Both the position numbers and the translations under genes were made by a program. Shown in pieces: positions 21,160 through 31,969 of a DNA stretch of 64,000 nt. The DNA comes from Acestrorhynchus altus (taxonomy: Eukaryota > Chordata > Actinopteri > Characiformes > Acestrorhynchidae): contig CM067525.1 in the NCBI GenBank assembly GCA_034509495.1, positions 3,147,280 to 3,211,279 of the forward strand, in the 5' to 3' direction. Under the pieces are notes generated by a model. It did no database searches. It had not been told where the DNA came from and saw nothing but the letters and a program-made list of their open reading frames with translations. Each line of letters opens with the position of its first letter. Position 1 is the first letter of the stretch.

Positions 21160-21455
21160 ACACCCTGATCTTCAATGGTCAGGACCCTAAAGGACCACCA
21201 CAGAGCAGCTATTATGCGGATGGTGGGTCATTCTCAGCACCGCAGCCGTGCTGTTGGAGTGTTTAAACCCCTCAGTGTCACTGCTAGACTGATAATATCC
21301 CACCAACCAGAAATATCCAGCCAACAATGTCCAGTAAGCACTGATGACCAACCCAAACTGTGCAGAAACAGATGAGCTTCTGTCTCTGACTTTACATCTA
21401 CAAGGTGGAGCAGCTAGGTGGGAGTGTCTAACAGAGTGGACAATGAGTGGTCACT
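21160..21455 (+). mobile_element. Foldback element, internally deleted copy
   Basis: The left arm begins CACCCTGATCTTCAATGGTC. About 55 bases of the arm are missing after the GCACCGCAGCC position. The central part (CAGTGTCACTGCTAGACTGA, AACTGTGCAGAAACAGATGA, ACATCTACAAGGTGGAG) is retained up to the GAGTGG block. The right arm is absent. Confidence 0.85.
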
Positions 21456-21479
21456 GTTTAAACAATGGCGTAGACCTGG

Positions 21480-21610
21480 CCATTTGAGAGCTCTCCATTT
21501 ATTTACCATAAGCCATTCCTTGGTAGATTTCCAGGACTTGTTTGAGTCATTGTCATGTTGCATGGTCCACGTCTGCTTCAGTTTCATGCATGGGCCTTAT
21601 CACTGTACCT
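21480..21610 (-). mobile_element. Tc1 transposase fragment
   Basis: GCCATTCCTTGGTAGATTTC and GTCATTGTCATGTTGCATGG match the reverse complement of the Tc1 catalytic block (MQQDND-like) seen at 32180-32235. Confidence 0.6.
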
Positions 21611-21639
21611 GACTGACTATATAAGGTCATCCCGTTGCG

Positions 21640-21910
21640 CACACTTTCCATTCTGACTCACGCTGTTTCATCGGTAGCATCCTTTGCAAGTGAAGTAATG
21701 GCTTGGAGAAGACTTCAAAAGCAATTTGCAGTTAATGTTTGAGAGGGATCGCATCAAAGACCTCTGGGAAGCAGAATGGTGTTATTGACAACAGTGAGCC
21801 ATAACAGTCATACAGATATTGCCGTAGCATGCTGTTGGCAGCAGTGGAAAGAAGAAGATGCTATTGGACCAGACTTGGATTAAAGGGCAACAAGTTTTCT
21901 GCTGACCTAT
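21640..21910 (+). mobile_element. N-terminal piece of Tc1 lineage A
   Basis: Shares the GGTAGCATCCTTTGCAAG block with 2.2 and 42.0 kb. It continues into a GAGAGGGATCGCATCAAAGA stretch corresponding to the transposase DNA-binding segment (FERDRIKDLWEAE in one frame) and a CATGCTGTTGGCAGCAGTGG block like 743-766. The frame is broken and no catalytic region is present. Confidence 0.65.
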
Positions 21911-22500
21911 GACGTCCTTTCAAAATTGGTCTTGTTTTATTTGTAGTTCTTTTTAAAGCCCTCGGTTAAATCAACAGTGTCTGTAAGATTGTATTAACAG
22001 ACATTTTAGGGAGAATAAATATCTTATCATTCAGTTAAACAAAGGGGTAATTGAATATTTAATTATTGAACTGGCACTGTTTGCTGAGAGAAGGGACTTC
22101 ATTGCTTGAGCTCACAAAGCATCGCGTGCACTCACAAAACCAAACAGAGAACATTTGCAGTGAATTAAAATGAATTTATATTTTACAACCAATCTTAAAC
22201 CAGTGGCCACGCTATTCATTTCAGTTTACACAGTGAAACTCAGTGAAGAAACTTCCAGAACATCTGCTTGTTCTTGCTATGACTTTAAAACTATGGACAA
22301 AGGAAATAACAGCAGTCGGTACAATGGTGCATGGTACAGTCCACTGCAGCAGTGTGTTCATAGCCTGAATCTGGGTTCCAGGGGATCATGCTGTTGATCA
22401 CCTTCTTGTGGTCCAATATCAACATCATCTGTGACGTTTGTCTTTATTCAGTCAGATCTTTTGCATTATTGACTTTTTTCATGGTCTGTGTGTTTGATGA
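21911..22500. other. No gene seen
   Basis: AT-rich non-coding sequence with no recognised element. Confidence 0.5.
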
Positions 22501-22810
22501 CATCTCATGACCATTATGACCATGCTCGTCAAGCAATGGGAACAGCATCACCAAGCTGGCCAACTAGTATGGCCAGCAACACCATGTTGGTCAATAAGTA
22601 TGATCATCATTAGCAAGCTATTCCACAAGCATGACCATCACCAGACAAGCATGATCAGGATGACCAAACCAAGTTGGTCAACCAATGTGACCAGAAAGAC
22701 CATGGTTGTTGATGAGCATGACAGTCACCACCAAGGTGATTCACGAGCATGACCATCACCACCAAGTCAGTCAACCAATGTGACCAGAACGAGCATGGTG
22801 GTTGATGGGC
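22500..22810. repeat. Degenerate GACCATCACCAAG minisatellite
   Basis: Words such as AGCATGACCATCACCA, GTTGGTCAACCAATGTGACC and CATGGTGGTTGATGGGC recur with irregular spacing over about 300 bases. The short Met/Thr-rich frame is repeat-driven. Confidence 0.65.
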
Positions 22811-22984
22811 CTGACCATTTCTCTATAGATTGGTGTCTGTGGAGTTCGCACAGTTGTCATGTAAACAGTACGGTGAAAGAAGCCTCCACATGTCTTCGGT
22901 TGTTAATTTTCTGTCACATCGTTGGCCGAAGCCAAGTGAACATCATCTCCATAAGTATACCGACACCTGTAGAGGGATACGTTT

Positions 22985-23050
22985 AAGGTTAATACAGTTA
23001 ATGTTAGGGTTTACGATTAGGTTAGGCTTAGTCAGGGTTAGTTATGGTAG
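22985..23050. repeat. Short GGTTAG-like degenerate run
   Basis: TTAGGG-like words (GTTAGGGTTTACGATTAGG, CAGGGTTAGTTATGG) are clustered over 65 bases. This is too short and impure to call an interstitial telomere. Confidence 0.35.
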
Positions 23051-23109
23051 TCTCACATGGCTACAAAGACAAAAACAATGGTAGTCCTCACTGTGTATAG
23101 TAAAACAAA

Positions 23110-23241
23110 GGTGTGTGTGTGTGTTTGTGCGTGTGTGTGTGCGTGTTTATGTGTGTATGCGTGTGTGTGAAATTTAGGCCATTTCACAGCATGGTAGTTC
23201 CATTCACAGCACCCAAAGCAACATAAACCCTCTTCTACAAA

Positions 23242-23286
<45 letters not shown>
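23110..23286. repeat. GT run and CA run facing each other
   Basis: Imperfect (GT)n at 23110-23174 and pure (CA)n at 23242-23286, separated by about 70 bases of unique sequence. Because CA is the complement of GT, the two can pair as a hairpin. Confidence 0.85.
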
Positions 23287-23288
<2 letters not shown>

Positions 23289-23689
23289 CTTTCTTTCTCC
23301 ATGTTTAACAATGTATCATTGTTTTTTCTGAGCTCAAAGTAAACATTGTGATTACATCACTCTGAAGTGTGGAACCACTGTTAGTAATATATAAATATAT
23401 ACCCGCTCTGGTTCCAGGTTAATGTATAAAATGATTGTAATATGATCTAGTACTCTTTACAAATATAGATATATATCCTACAAAACTGTCCTAGAGTTCT
23501 AAACGTTAACAGGAATGTAAGCATGTTCTGTTTGTTTAGTGGGAGGGGCTTAACAGGTTTATGGCTGCTGGCCATCAAAAAAATAAAAAAGTGACATTTG
23601 TCCAAACTTTCAGAAGACTCTATAGATCAAATGCGTGTCTGCAAGCATATGTCCTTTAAAATTGTATATATATCCATCCACCCGTACTG

Positions 23690-23870
23690 CACAAAATGCA
23701 GAACTGAGTGAGAACATTCAAGTTGCGTGGGATGGATCATCACAGGACACCATTAGGAACCTCTACACCTCCAGGGAGAGACGTCTGGCATGTTGCGTAA
23801 GACACGACTTCTGTATGTGTAGATCAATACACATACAGCACCAACAGCACTGCTATCCCACACTTCCTTG
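23690..23870 (+). mobile_element. C-terminal Tc1 lineage A fragment nested in the inverted repeat
   Basis: GCAGAACTGAGTGAGAACAT through GGAGAGACGTCTGGCATGTTG matches 40050-40150 closely; it corresponds to the extreme C-terminus of the transposase. It lies in the centre of the larger inverted repeat. Confidence 0.75.
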
Positions 23871-23890
23871 ACACTGTTTTTATATTTTAT

Positions 23891-23901
23891 GTGTGTGTGT
23901 G

Positions 23902-23934
<33 letters not shown>

Positions 23935-23935
23935 A
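23891..23935. repeat. (GT)n microsatellite
   Basis: About 22 GT units with one CG interruption. Confidence 0.9.
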
Positions 23936-24343
23936 GTGTTGTAGATTAATTACCATTTAGCCTGCACTTCTCAGTATTGATCGATTACTTTGAGTCAAAC
24001 AGGCAGATCCACAAGATTAATGCTGCTGGACTCACCCGCAAGATTATCATTGATTTCCATTCAGATAAAAAAAAGTGAAAACCTTTTTCAAATTTATCAC
24101 AAAAAAGTTAGTCCAAATATTAAAGGACGTACGCTTGCAGACATGCATTTGATCTCTCCTGCTCTATAGAGTCTTCTGAAAGTTTGGACAAATGTCACAC
24201 CAGCAGCCATAAACCTGTTAAGCCCCTCCCACTAAAAAAAGAAGCCCCCGTTGACCCCGCCCCTTTTGAAACAAACAAAACAAGCTTACATTCCTGTTAA
24301 ACTCTAGAACTCTAGGACAATTTTGTATATATAATACATTATA

Positions 24344-24800
24344 GTTTGACTTACTTTTATTCACAAAAATCAAAAGTATTGATAGGAGGCTATTTTCAGG
24401 AGATCCTAGACTCATATTTGTCACCATTTGAGATAAAAATTAAATATATTATTGAATATTTGTATGAACTTCACCATGTTTTTCTCAAAAAATCATGTGT
24501 GCCTATAGTTTTTCGTCTATAGTTAGACAAAACAAATGAGCTTTGAGAAGTGAAGCAATCCTGATCATGCAAAGTTATGTTAATTTGCTTCAATGTTGTT
24601 GTTATTATCAGTTTTCTAAGTCATACAGGTTTGATGTATATGTGTTATGAGTGATACATATGAATTATAAGTGCTGACCTTTTCACAAATATTTGATGTT
24701 AATTGATATATTTGACGTTATTTTAACTACATATCAACGCTGAAGGTCAGTCGTAAATATCATTCCGTTCAGTATGAGAGTGAACAGATTTCATTAAAGA
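24344..24800. other. No gene seen
   Basis: Very AT-rich non-coding sequence between the inverted-repeat element and the GA tract. Confidence 0.5.
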
Positions 24801-24846
24801 TGAGAGAATGAGAGAGAGAGAGAGAGAGAATGAGAGAGAGAGAGAG

Positions 24847-24900
<54 letters not shown>

Positions 24901-25001
24901 GGGACGTCGGTTTGATCAGACTGTTCACATTGATTTACACACACACACACACACACAGACAATGAATTATTCATAAGACATTAGGAATAGCGCCTACGTA
25001 C

Positions 25002-25055
<54 letters not shown>

Positions 25056-25075
25056 ACATGTGCGCATATGTGTGT
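24801..25075. repeat. (GA)n, (CA)n and (GT)n cluster
   Basis: (GA)n with AATGA interruptions at 24801-24900, (CA)n at 24938-24957 and (GT)n at 25003-25054 followed by GT-rich sequence. Confidence 0.9.
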
Positions 25076-25201
25076 GTGTAATGACTTTCTACCTCCGCCT
25101 TATATCCTTGAACAGATGCTGACCTCTGACCTTTAGAGTCATGGTGATGCTAATGCAGCACCATGCAGGGAGTTCATCAGCAGAGAAGGTCAAGTGGCTT
25201 T

Positions 25202-25203
<2 letters not shown>

Positions 25204-25243
<40 letters not shown>

Positions 25244-25270
25244 TGTGTGTGTGTCTGTGTGTGTGTGTAT
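25204..25270. repeat. (GT)n microsatellite
   Basis: Over 30 GT units with occasional CT. Confidence 0.9.
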
Positions 25271-25349
25271 ATGTGTTCTTAGGAGTACATGACCATATTT
25301 ATCTATATGCACATTCACAGCTCAACAGCAGTCTCACACAAACAGGATA

Positions 25350-25745
25350 TATAGGATGACCACAAACTGTGCAGAAACCGATGAGCTTCTGTCTCTGACA
25401 TCTACAAGGTGGAGACACTCGGTAGGAGTGTCTAATAGAGTGGACAGTGAGTGGACACAGGGTTTAAACACTCCAGCAGCACTGCTGTGTCTGATCCACT
25501 TGTACCAGCGCAACACACACTAACACACCACCACCATGTCAGTGTGACTGCAGTGCTGAGAATGACCCACCACCCACATAATATCTGCTCTGTGGTGTCC
25601 TGTGGGGTCCTGATCATTGAAGATCAGGGTGAAAGGAGGAGAATAAAGTCTGCAGAGAAACAGATGAACTACAGTGTGCTCCTGTATCAAAAATTGAGCT
25701 CATATAATGGACTGTGAATGTAGAAACAAGGAGATGTTCATAATG
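25350..25745 (+). mobile_element. Foldback element, right-half copy
   Basis: Runs from the central AACTGTGCAGAAACCGATGA through ACACTCGGTAGGAGTGTC, the right arm (CACACCACCACCATGTCAGT) and the outer GATCATTGAAGATCAGGGTG. It continues into the outer segment GTAGAAACAAGGAGATGTTC, showing that the family extends beyond the arms. The left arm is missing. Confidence 0.9.
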
Positions 25746-26390
25746 TTATATAAACTCCACCCACTGAGAGGTAAAATGCAACGGCGACTTCAGGAGAACA
25801 TGGTAGAATATGAATCACCTTCAGACTATAGTTATGATAATATGAATTGCTAGTGGAATAAGGTCTGGAATAAGACCTTGTGACCTCTGATTTTCCTTTG
25901 CCTTTGAGCCTGGAAGAGGAGCTAATGCTGTGTTCCGTTTGATTGTTGGAATTTCCAAGTTCCATATAGGAAATCTGAATTGGAATTCCTCCAAAAGTTG
26001 GATTTCCTGCATGGAAAGTCAGGAGAACCTCACCAATCCTGAGTTCAAAATCCTAGATGGCTGTCTGGGCTGTACACTCAGGACTATCCAACTTCTACCC
26101 GAGGACATGTTTCCATGGCTAACCTGGGACAGTGCTAACAATTAGGTTTTTCCAAACTAGAACTGGAACAGCTGGACTCCCGTATTGGTAAGGCTGGAGA
26201 AATCCAAACCCAGGGAACAATGATGGGCAAGGCTACAGCTAACAGACTACAGCCTCTTAAGCTTGCTAACAGCACATCACACTGAGGACACAATGGATGG
26301 ACAAAATTCGAGAGCTGGTAAGACTCAGGGTATAATTTTTTACCCCAGTCTTAAAACTACACTATAAGATGGAGCTTCTGGGAGGCACAG
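25746..26390. other. No gene seen
   Basis: Non-coding sequence. 25920-26060 has a CTGTGTTCCGTTTGATTG / TTCCAAGTTCC pattern typical of decayed fish repeats, without clear borders. Confidence 0.4.
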
Positions 26391-26397
26391 CCCAACG

Positions 26398-26905
26398 ATG
26401 AGCACTCTGAGGAGCCTTTCTATGAGCACTCCAATGAGCACTCCAATGACTCCTCCAATGAGCCTTTCGGTGAACACTCCAGTGAGCACTCCGATGAGCC
26501 TCTCAATGAGCCTTTCTGTGAGCACTCCGGTGAGCACTCCGATGAGCCTCTCAATGAGCACTCTGATGAGCCTTTCAATGAGCACTCTGATGAGCCCACC
26601 AATGAGCACTCTGATGAGCCCACCAATGAAAACTCAGATGAGCCTCTCAATGAGCACTCCGATGAGCCCACCAATGAGCCTTTCAATGAGCCCTCCAATG
26701 AGCACTCCAATGAGCCCTTCACTGAGCACTCCGATGAGCCCTTCAATGAGCACTCCGATGAGAACTTCAATGCGCCCTCTGATTAGCCTTAGGATAAGCA
26801 CTATGATGAGCCCTCTGATGATCACTACGATGAACCCTCTGATGATCACTCCAATGAGTCCTGTGATGAGCACTCTGATGAACCCTCCAATATTTGAGGC
26901 AAAAT
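26398..26905. repeat. 12-bp minisatellite (ATGAGCACTCCA type)
   Basis: About 40 units of 12 bp alternating ATGAGCACTCC(A/G), ATGAGCC(T/C)(T/C)TCA and ATGAGCCCACCA. Because 12 is a multiple of 3 and units lack stops in several frames, long open frames arise on both strands (169 codons plus; 116, 89 and 79 codons minus). No splice or promoter context supports translation. Confidence 0.95.
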
Positions 26906-26924
26906 AACTTTAACACTGATCAGC

Positions 26925-27030
26925 CATAACATTGAAACCACCTGTCTACTCTGTTTAGCCTATGGGTGCACCGTGATTGGATGACTGATTTCTGGAGGAT
27001 CAGATGGAGCTTAAACAGAATGGCCTAATT
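26925..27030 (+). mobile_element. Transposon-end fragment
   Basis: CACTGATCAGCCATAACATT is a terminal motif also seen degraded at 57813 and inverted at 55030-55050, where it ends a foldback copy. Only the end is present. Confidence 0.55.
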
Positions 27031-27104
27031 ATGTGATACTGGCCAAATACTCTCTCTCACCTCTCTCATTTTCCACCTCTTACTTTCTCCATCTCTCTTT
27101 TCAC

Positions 27105-27108
<4 letters not shown>

Positions 27109-27172
<64 letters not shown>
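27109..27172. repeat. (CT)n microsatellite
   Basis: About 30 CT units with one TTT interruption. Confidence 0.95.
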
Positions 27173-27640
27173 GACACTGGCTTCCCCCAGGGCTGTGTGC
27201 TTAGTCCTCTGCTGTACACACTGATAACCCACTGCAGAGCTCACTTCAACAACAATTTTGTGGTAAAGTTCACAGATGATACAGTGGTGACTGGATTCAT
27301 CACCCACAGTGTCGATACAGGAGATAGAGGACCGGCATGGTGGTGTGTAAACTCAAACTCACCCCCAACATCCAGAAGACCAAGGAGATGGTTGTTGATT
27401 TCTGAAGGACTGGCACTGTGTGGTACGCTGGCTAGATTGTATCAAAGAAGGAGACGTTGCACAGGGTGGTAACGTCTACACAGAGAACCAGCGGGTGCAG
27501 CTAACCACCCATCAGCGAGACTTACACCACCAGATGCAAGGAGAGAGCCACCTGTATCCTCCATGACCCCACCCACCGTGCATATGGACTTTTCATCCCC
27601 ATTCCCTGTGCTGCCCATACTGACTATGGTCCTTCCCCCA
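27173..27640 (+). mobile_element. Non-LTR retrotransposon reverse-transcriptase remnant
   Basis: The plus strand encodes GFPQGCVLSPLLYTL, the conserved PQG block of non-LTR reverse transcriptases, followed about 20 residues later by VKFTDDTVV. That is the catalytic (F/Y)xDD box with Thr in place of the usual Ala. Downstream, KLTPNIQKTKEMVVDF is legible in another frame, so a frameshift has occurred. The gene is truncated on both sides. The clade may be Rex1- or L2-like, which I cannot settle. Confidence 0.8.
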
Positions 27641-27649
27641 CATACTGTC

Positions 27650-27650
<1 letters not shown>

Positions 27651-27718
<68 letters not shown>

Positions 27719-27758
27719 GTTATTATTATTATTGTTATTATTATTATTATTTATTTAT
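27651..27758. repeat. (TTA)n microsatellite
   Basis: About 35 TTA units with a few TTG interruptions; it may derive from the tail of the adjacent retrotransposon. Confidence 0.95.
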
Positions 27759-27844
27759 TGTGACTAATGTCACAAACAGCCTTATTGGATCAGACAGTAA
27801 ACACTATCCCTCTAACACAACCCATCTATAGGTTCTGATATTTG

Positions 27845-27848
<4 letters not shown>

Positions 27849-27880
<32 letters not shown>
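27849..27880. repeat. (CT)n microsatellite
   Basis: 16 CT units. Confidence 0.9.
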
Positions 27881-27887
<7 letters not shown>

Positions 27888-28179
27888 CCCCTGGGGTGGA
27901 TCGGATGTGGAAAGCACTTTCTGAAGGATTAATGACTTTTAATGTAGCAGTTAATACAGAGAAAGCATCCCATCCATCACCGCTGACACACTAATGGTGT
28001 CTCATGAAAGGCTGTTTCAAATCTCTCTACTTCTCTCTTTCTTTCTTTATCTGTTCTGCCGTTAAAGAAACTAAGCGTAGTAAATAAATAGTGAACACAC
28101 AGCATCTTATTTTCTTCTTTCAGCTTCAGTTTTCTTTGATGGTTTGTGCTAAAATAAATAATAAACAGTGGTGATTTTC

Positions 28180-28201
28180 GGGGTGGGGTGGGGGGGGTGG
28201 G
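28180..28201 (+). other. G-quadruplex-forming motif
   Basis: GGGGTGGGGTGGGGGGGGTGG followed by G: four or more G runs with single-base loops. Confidence 0.65.
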
Positions 28202-28497
28202 TCCAAGCACTTCAGAAAATATCAGTCGTCACAGTAGAATTGGTGGTGAACTCAACAATATGCACCATATTACATATATTCACAATTAAGCTCACGACCT
28301 CTAAATGCACAGACGGCCACTCTGCCACTGAGCCACAAGAGCTTGCTTGCAGAGACATTGTTTGTTAGTGGAAACTGGATGCTCTACAGGCCAAATGGGG
28401 TGTCTCTACTTTCCTGCCAAGATGCACTCAAACTACTCCAACTACCCTCCAAATTTGGTGTTTGGATGACTTATGGATTTTGCTCAGCAACATACAC

Positions 28498-28565
28498 CCC
28501 CCCCCCCCCCCCCCGGAAAAAATAATACATAAATAAATAAATAAATAAAATCCCAAATAAATAAA
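28498..28565. repeat. Poly-C run and (AAAT)n
   Basis: 17 C in a row at 28498-28514, then (AAAT)n-like sequence to 28565. The C run on one strand is a G run on the other and is prone to sequencing error. Confidence 0.85.
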
Positions 28566-28834
28566 CAACAAATCCAATACAGTTCCAGCACCTTTGGTAA
28601 ATACAATGAATAGTGAAATAAAAGTGAAATGCAATTTTTCTCTATTGTGTGCATGTAACGGATCACCCATAGTGACTGACCGTGGTCAGCTACAGCAAAA
28701 TAAGCTGGCTTTACATTTTTTATTTATTTGTTTATTTTCCTGGCCAAAGTCAGACCTTCAATCTGTGTGAGAAATCAGATTATGGCGGTTACAATCATCC
28801 CAGAGTTTCTAGTGTAACCATGGTGATAAATGTT

Positions 28835-28995
28835 AGCAATTAACATCTAGCCCACAACAAAGGATAATTAGGCTGACCGTGAGGCTGATTTGTCCCTCTC
28901 ATCAATCAAAGAGGCATTTTGACTGCTGGAGAGCCTTTTTCAGGCGTAGCTTAAACAATTACCTTCTCCCATCACCCTGCGGTGTGGGGTGTGAA
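28835..28995. promoter_or_regulatory. Candidate conserved non-coding element
   Basis: A repeat-free block with balanced composition and homeodomain-like cores (GGATAATTAGG, ATCAATCAAAG, AAACAATTACC). It lies amid repeats and has no open frame of note. The call rests on texture only. Confidence 0.35.
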
Positions 28996-29049
28996 TAATC
29001 CAGTCTTTAACCCTGTGATGTGCTCAACTGGTGGCCAACCTGATTTAAA

Positions 29050-29720
29050 TGGAGTTGAATTTTTGGAATTACACTGATATATATGTGTGATGATGATTAT
29101 AAGAGTGAAAGGATACGTTAATTGGGGAAGACTGTACAATTGATAGGAGGATCTTAGAGGGCCTCTAGTCTGGATATAAGATGAGATGCAGTTGGTATGT
29201 GTGGGAGCATTATCCTGCTGAAGATCCCAGTTGGAAACCCTGCCATGAGAAGCAACACGTGCCCGCAGGATCTGTTAGTGTCTCTCGTATCACTACTAGG
29301 GGTGAACGAATGTCACATTGGATGGCTCCCCAGTTCCGTCCCCACTTTGTAGCAGTGAATATTCTTGTTTGTTACACCACTGCAAAAGAAGATGAAGGTG
29401 GCTTGGTCAAAATATTTATTCTGCTTCCCTCAGTTAAAGTCCGTCAAGTGTGCAAAATGTCTTTGTGTATATCAACCACTCACTAAGAGGTACTCTACCC
29501 AAAAGTAGCCCCTGAGAGGCTTTTTATAGGGCATTTTGCACCCTCTTGTGTTCAATCAGACCACAGCTGTGATCTGCCTGAGACAGAATTGAACGCTGAT
29601 AATTAACTCAAACAACAATTCACATAGTCTTGCCTTGAGCTTATACAGATGTGGGTATTCCCAAGCTGTCCCCTGAGGGAACACCACATCATAATCAATT
29701 GACATAGTCGTGTCCTATGA
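29050..29720 (-). mobile_element. Degraded Tc1 transposon (lineage B)
   Basis: GTGTGGGAGCATTATCCTGC is the complement of the catalytic QDNAP(T/S)H region. TCTGGATATAAGATGAGATG and ACCCAAAAGTAGCCCCTGAG match the other lineage B copies (34.2, 61.8 and 63.3 kb). The copy has a large internal deletion, so the catalytic block and the 5' non-coding end lie only about 300 bases apart. Confidence 0.7.
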
Positions 29721-30384
29721 CTTTTGTCATATCAGTAATTAATACTGTCATTCTGTGTTCTGCATCTTCTCTAAAGGATTCAATAAAGCCCACAATCTTT
29801 CCGATATGTCACATCACTCTTCGAGACCTTGTCTCCTTACCATGTATCCTATGTAACCATAATCTCTTTGTCAGACTCCAGCGTTCATGGATGAGTCATT
29901 CTCCAACCACTGATCTTACTGCCACCGTCTCCAGCGCTCTCCAACCAGGCCTGACGCACTTGCACAGATATAGCACAGAACAGAAGGCCCGTCTTCTGTC
30001 TATTACATGGATCCTGCTTCGTTTCAAAAGCTTCCTTCCATCGGAAGCCGGCTCAAACGGAAAAAGGGCTCCTCTTGAAGGTTGTTTTTCGGGTGGACGA
30101 GAATGATTGGGTTTTGGTCTGCCCACACATAGTACTGGCTAGCTGCATCCAAGCGCATTGCCTGTACCTGAATGTAAAAAATGTAAAGTGGTTCCTGCTG
30201 CTGTGGACTGTTCATAATCATCATGAATGTGCAACCAAATATAGCTTTCCCTGTAATGCCACCTGACCTGGTCCATCTGAAAGAAACAGTGTACAAGGCA
30301 ATGTCACATGTTTATCACATTCAGTACAGGATTCTTCAGTCCTATAGGATTCTGTAGGAGGATACTCTTGACTGGAGGTTCCAG
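29721..30384. other. No supported gene
   Basis: Contains overlapping 129-codon plus and 76/90-codon minus frames (29717-30296) without recognised domains. Confidence 0.4.
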
Positions 30385-30605
30385 CAGGTTTAAACTCTCC
30401 GACAGCACTGCTGTGTCTGATCCACTTGTACTAGCTCAACACAGTGTGACTGCAGTGCTGAGAATGACCCACCACCTACATAATAGCTGCTCTGTGGTGG
30501 TCCTGTGGGGTCCTGATCATTGAAGATCAGGGTGAAAGGAGGAGAATAACGTCTGCAGAGAAACAGATGAACTACAGTCTGGAATTATAGAACCACAAAG
30601 TGCTC
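30385..30605 (+). mobile_element. Foldback element, right-arm copy
   Basis: GGTTTAAACTCTCCGACAGC through GATCATTGAAGATCAGGGTG and AGAGAAACAGATGAACTACA. About 35 bases of the arm, around the CACACTAACACACC stretch, are missing. Confidence 0.85.
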
Positions 30606-30611
30606 CTGTAT

Positions 30612-30650
<39 letters not shown>
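30612..30650. repeat. (CT)n microsatellite
   Basis: About 19 CT units directly after the foldback copy. Confidence 0.9.
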
Positions 30651-30651
<1 letters not shown>

Positions 30652-31290
30652 AAATAATCATGCAGTGAAGTTCCACACATATATCTTTGTCATTCAGCAC
30701 ATTCTTTGGTTATGGATCACCTTGAAGCAAGATTAGGATTATTATCTGGCCTTGGGAAAGACAATTCTGTCCAGTGTGTGTGTGAGTGTGTGTGTGTGTG
30801 TGTCTTTTTCAGAAACAAAGTGGAAACCACACCTGAAGGACACTGAATAAACAGTTGCATTTATAATGAAGTCACTGCCTCAGACTCCACATACAAGTTG
30901 TTCAGTTGTTCAGTGGTTTGAGGCGTTAAGCAAATCAGAGAGTGCAGTGATGTTTCATCTGCAGAGACCTGCTGATCAATACTGCTCTGCTCATTCGCTG
31001 GACATGTATTTTTCAGCCAATCAGAATCAAACCTGACCCTTATGTAAATACAGTGAATTCTCCATATTTCTGCATACATTCGTGCTAAGAGTTCCACCTA
31101 AAAGTAGAAAAGGAGAACCGTATAAAAGCAAGACAATTATATTACACCTGTTTATTTAATTACTGAGGAAAGTGATCCTGTGATACATATGTGATGGTGG
31201 TGATGATGGGAAGGTAGCAATGCTGGAACAATAGCATGCCAATGTCACCAAAGTCCAAAGTACACTTATGCAAGTCCTTCATTACTGTGC
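30651..31290. other. No gene seen
   Basis: Non-coding; includes a short (GT)n at 30774-30802. Confidence 0.45.
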
Positions 31291-31880
31291 ATTCCTATCG
31301 ACCACTTTCTGTAATCTAGAACCAAACCTGGAGATCACTTAATTAGGCAACGTATGTCTATAAGTGCACTTCCATTCCTGCAGAGCGGTCTGCTGTGGTC
31401 ACTCACTTCTCTGCCGAGCTGAAGTCTGAATTGTAATTGATTGCAATCAAAATGCAAAGTAAGTTGGAGCCTCTCTGCTAATGGATTTAATAGTTTATCC
31501 AGCTGGAAAGGCTAATCAATCCCCTCTGTATCGACTCTGGGATAGCGAGGGATTATAAAGGCTGAGAGATTGCGGAGTGGACAGCGGGATGTGGCGCAAG
31601 GTCGTGGCTCTCTGAAGCGGAGTTCAGCGCACTAAATGAGTGTTAAATTCTGCTGCAGGGAGAAAAAGCTTCCGGATCCTTTAATAGCTATGTTAATGAT
31701 GTACATGTCGATTGTGCACTGTGCACTTGAGGGACTCTGCCTGTGCTCGGAAATCTGCTGGGAAACACTCCTTATTTTAACCCTTAGGATCTGGAGCTGC
31801 TGTTCTGTTCTACCTTAAATTTACACGACTTGACTGCATAATCAGATTGACATCATTTCTACAGCCAGAAGCCGGCAGTC
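31290..31880. promoter_or_regulatory. Candidate conserved non-coding block
   Basis: A 590-bp repeat-free stretch of balanced composition. It includes TTGTAATTGATTGCAATCAA (a palindromic homeodomain-type site), GGCTAATCAATCCCC and GGATTTAATAG. Such long clean blocks between repeats are typical of vertebrate developmental enhancers. Conservation was not tested. Confidence 0.4.
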
Positions 31881-31969
31881 AAATCAATGGAATATCACAA
31901 GATTAAATGGAATTAAATCCGACAGCAAGTCCCCCATTTTCACTACCACTCTTGGACTACTAGGATGTA

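Larger units (their letters stand above)
23461..24343. mobile_element. Long inverted-repeat non-autonomous transposon
   Basis: The left arm 23461-23660 and right arm 24120-24343 are imperfect reverse complements. Shared words include GTGGGAGGGGCTTAACAGG, GACATTTGTCCAAACTTTCA and GAAGACTCTATAGA. The right arm has an extra GC-rich stretch of about 33 bases (24233-24267). The 459-bp centre contains a Tc1 fragment and a (GT)n run. The arrangement fits a MITE or foldback element that later received insertions. Target-site duplications were not resolved. Confidence 0.75.

Noticed and set aside
26398..26907. 169-codon Met/Ser/Pro-rich frame
   Set aside because: Generated by a 12-bp tandem repeat; equally open frames exist on the minus strand.
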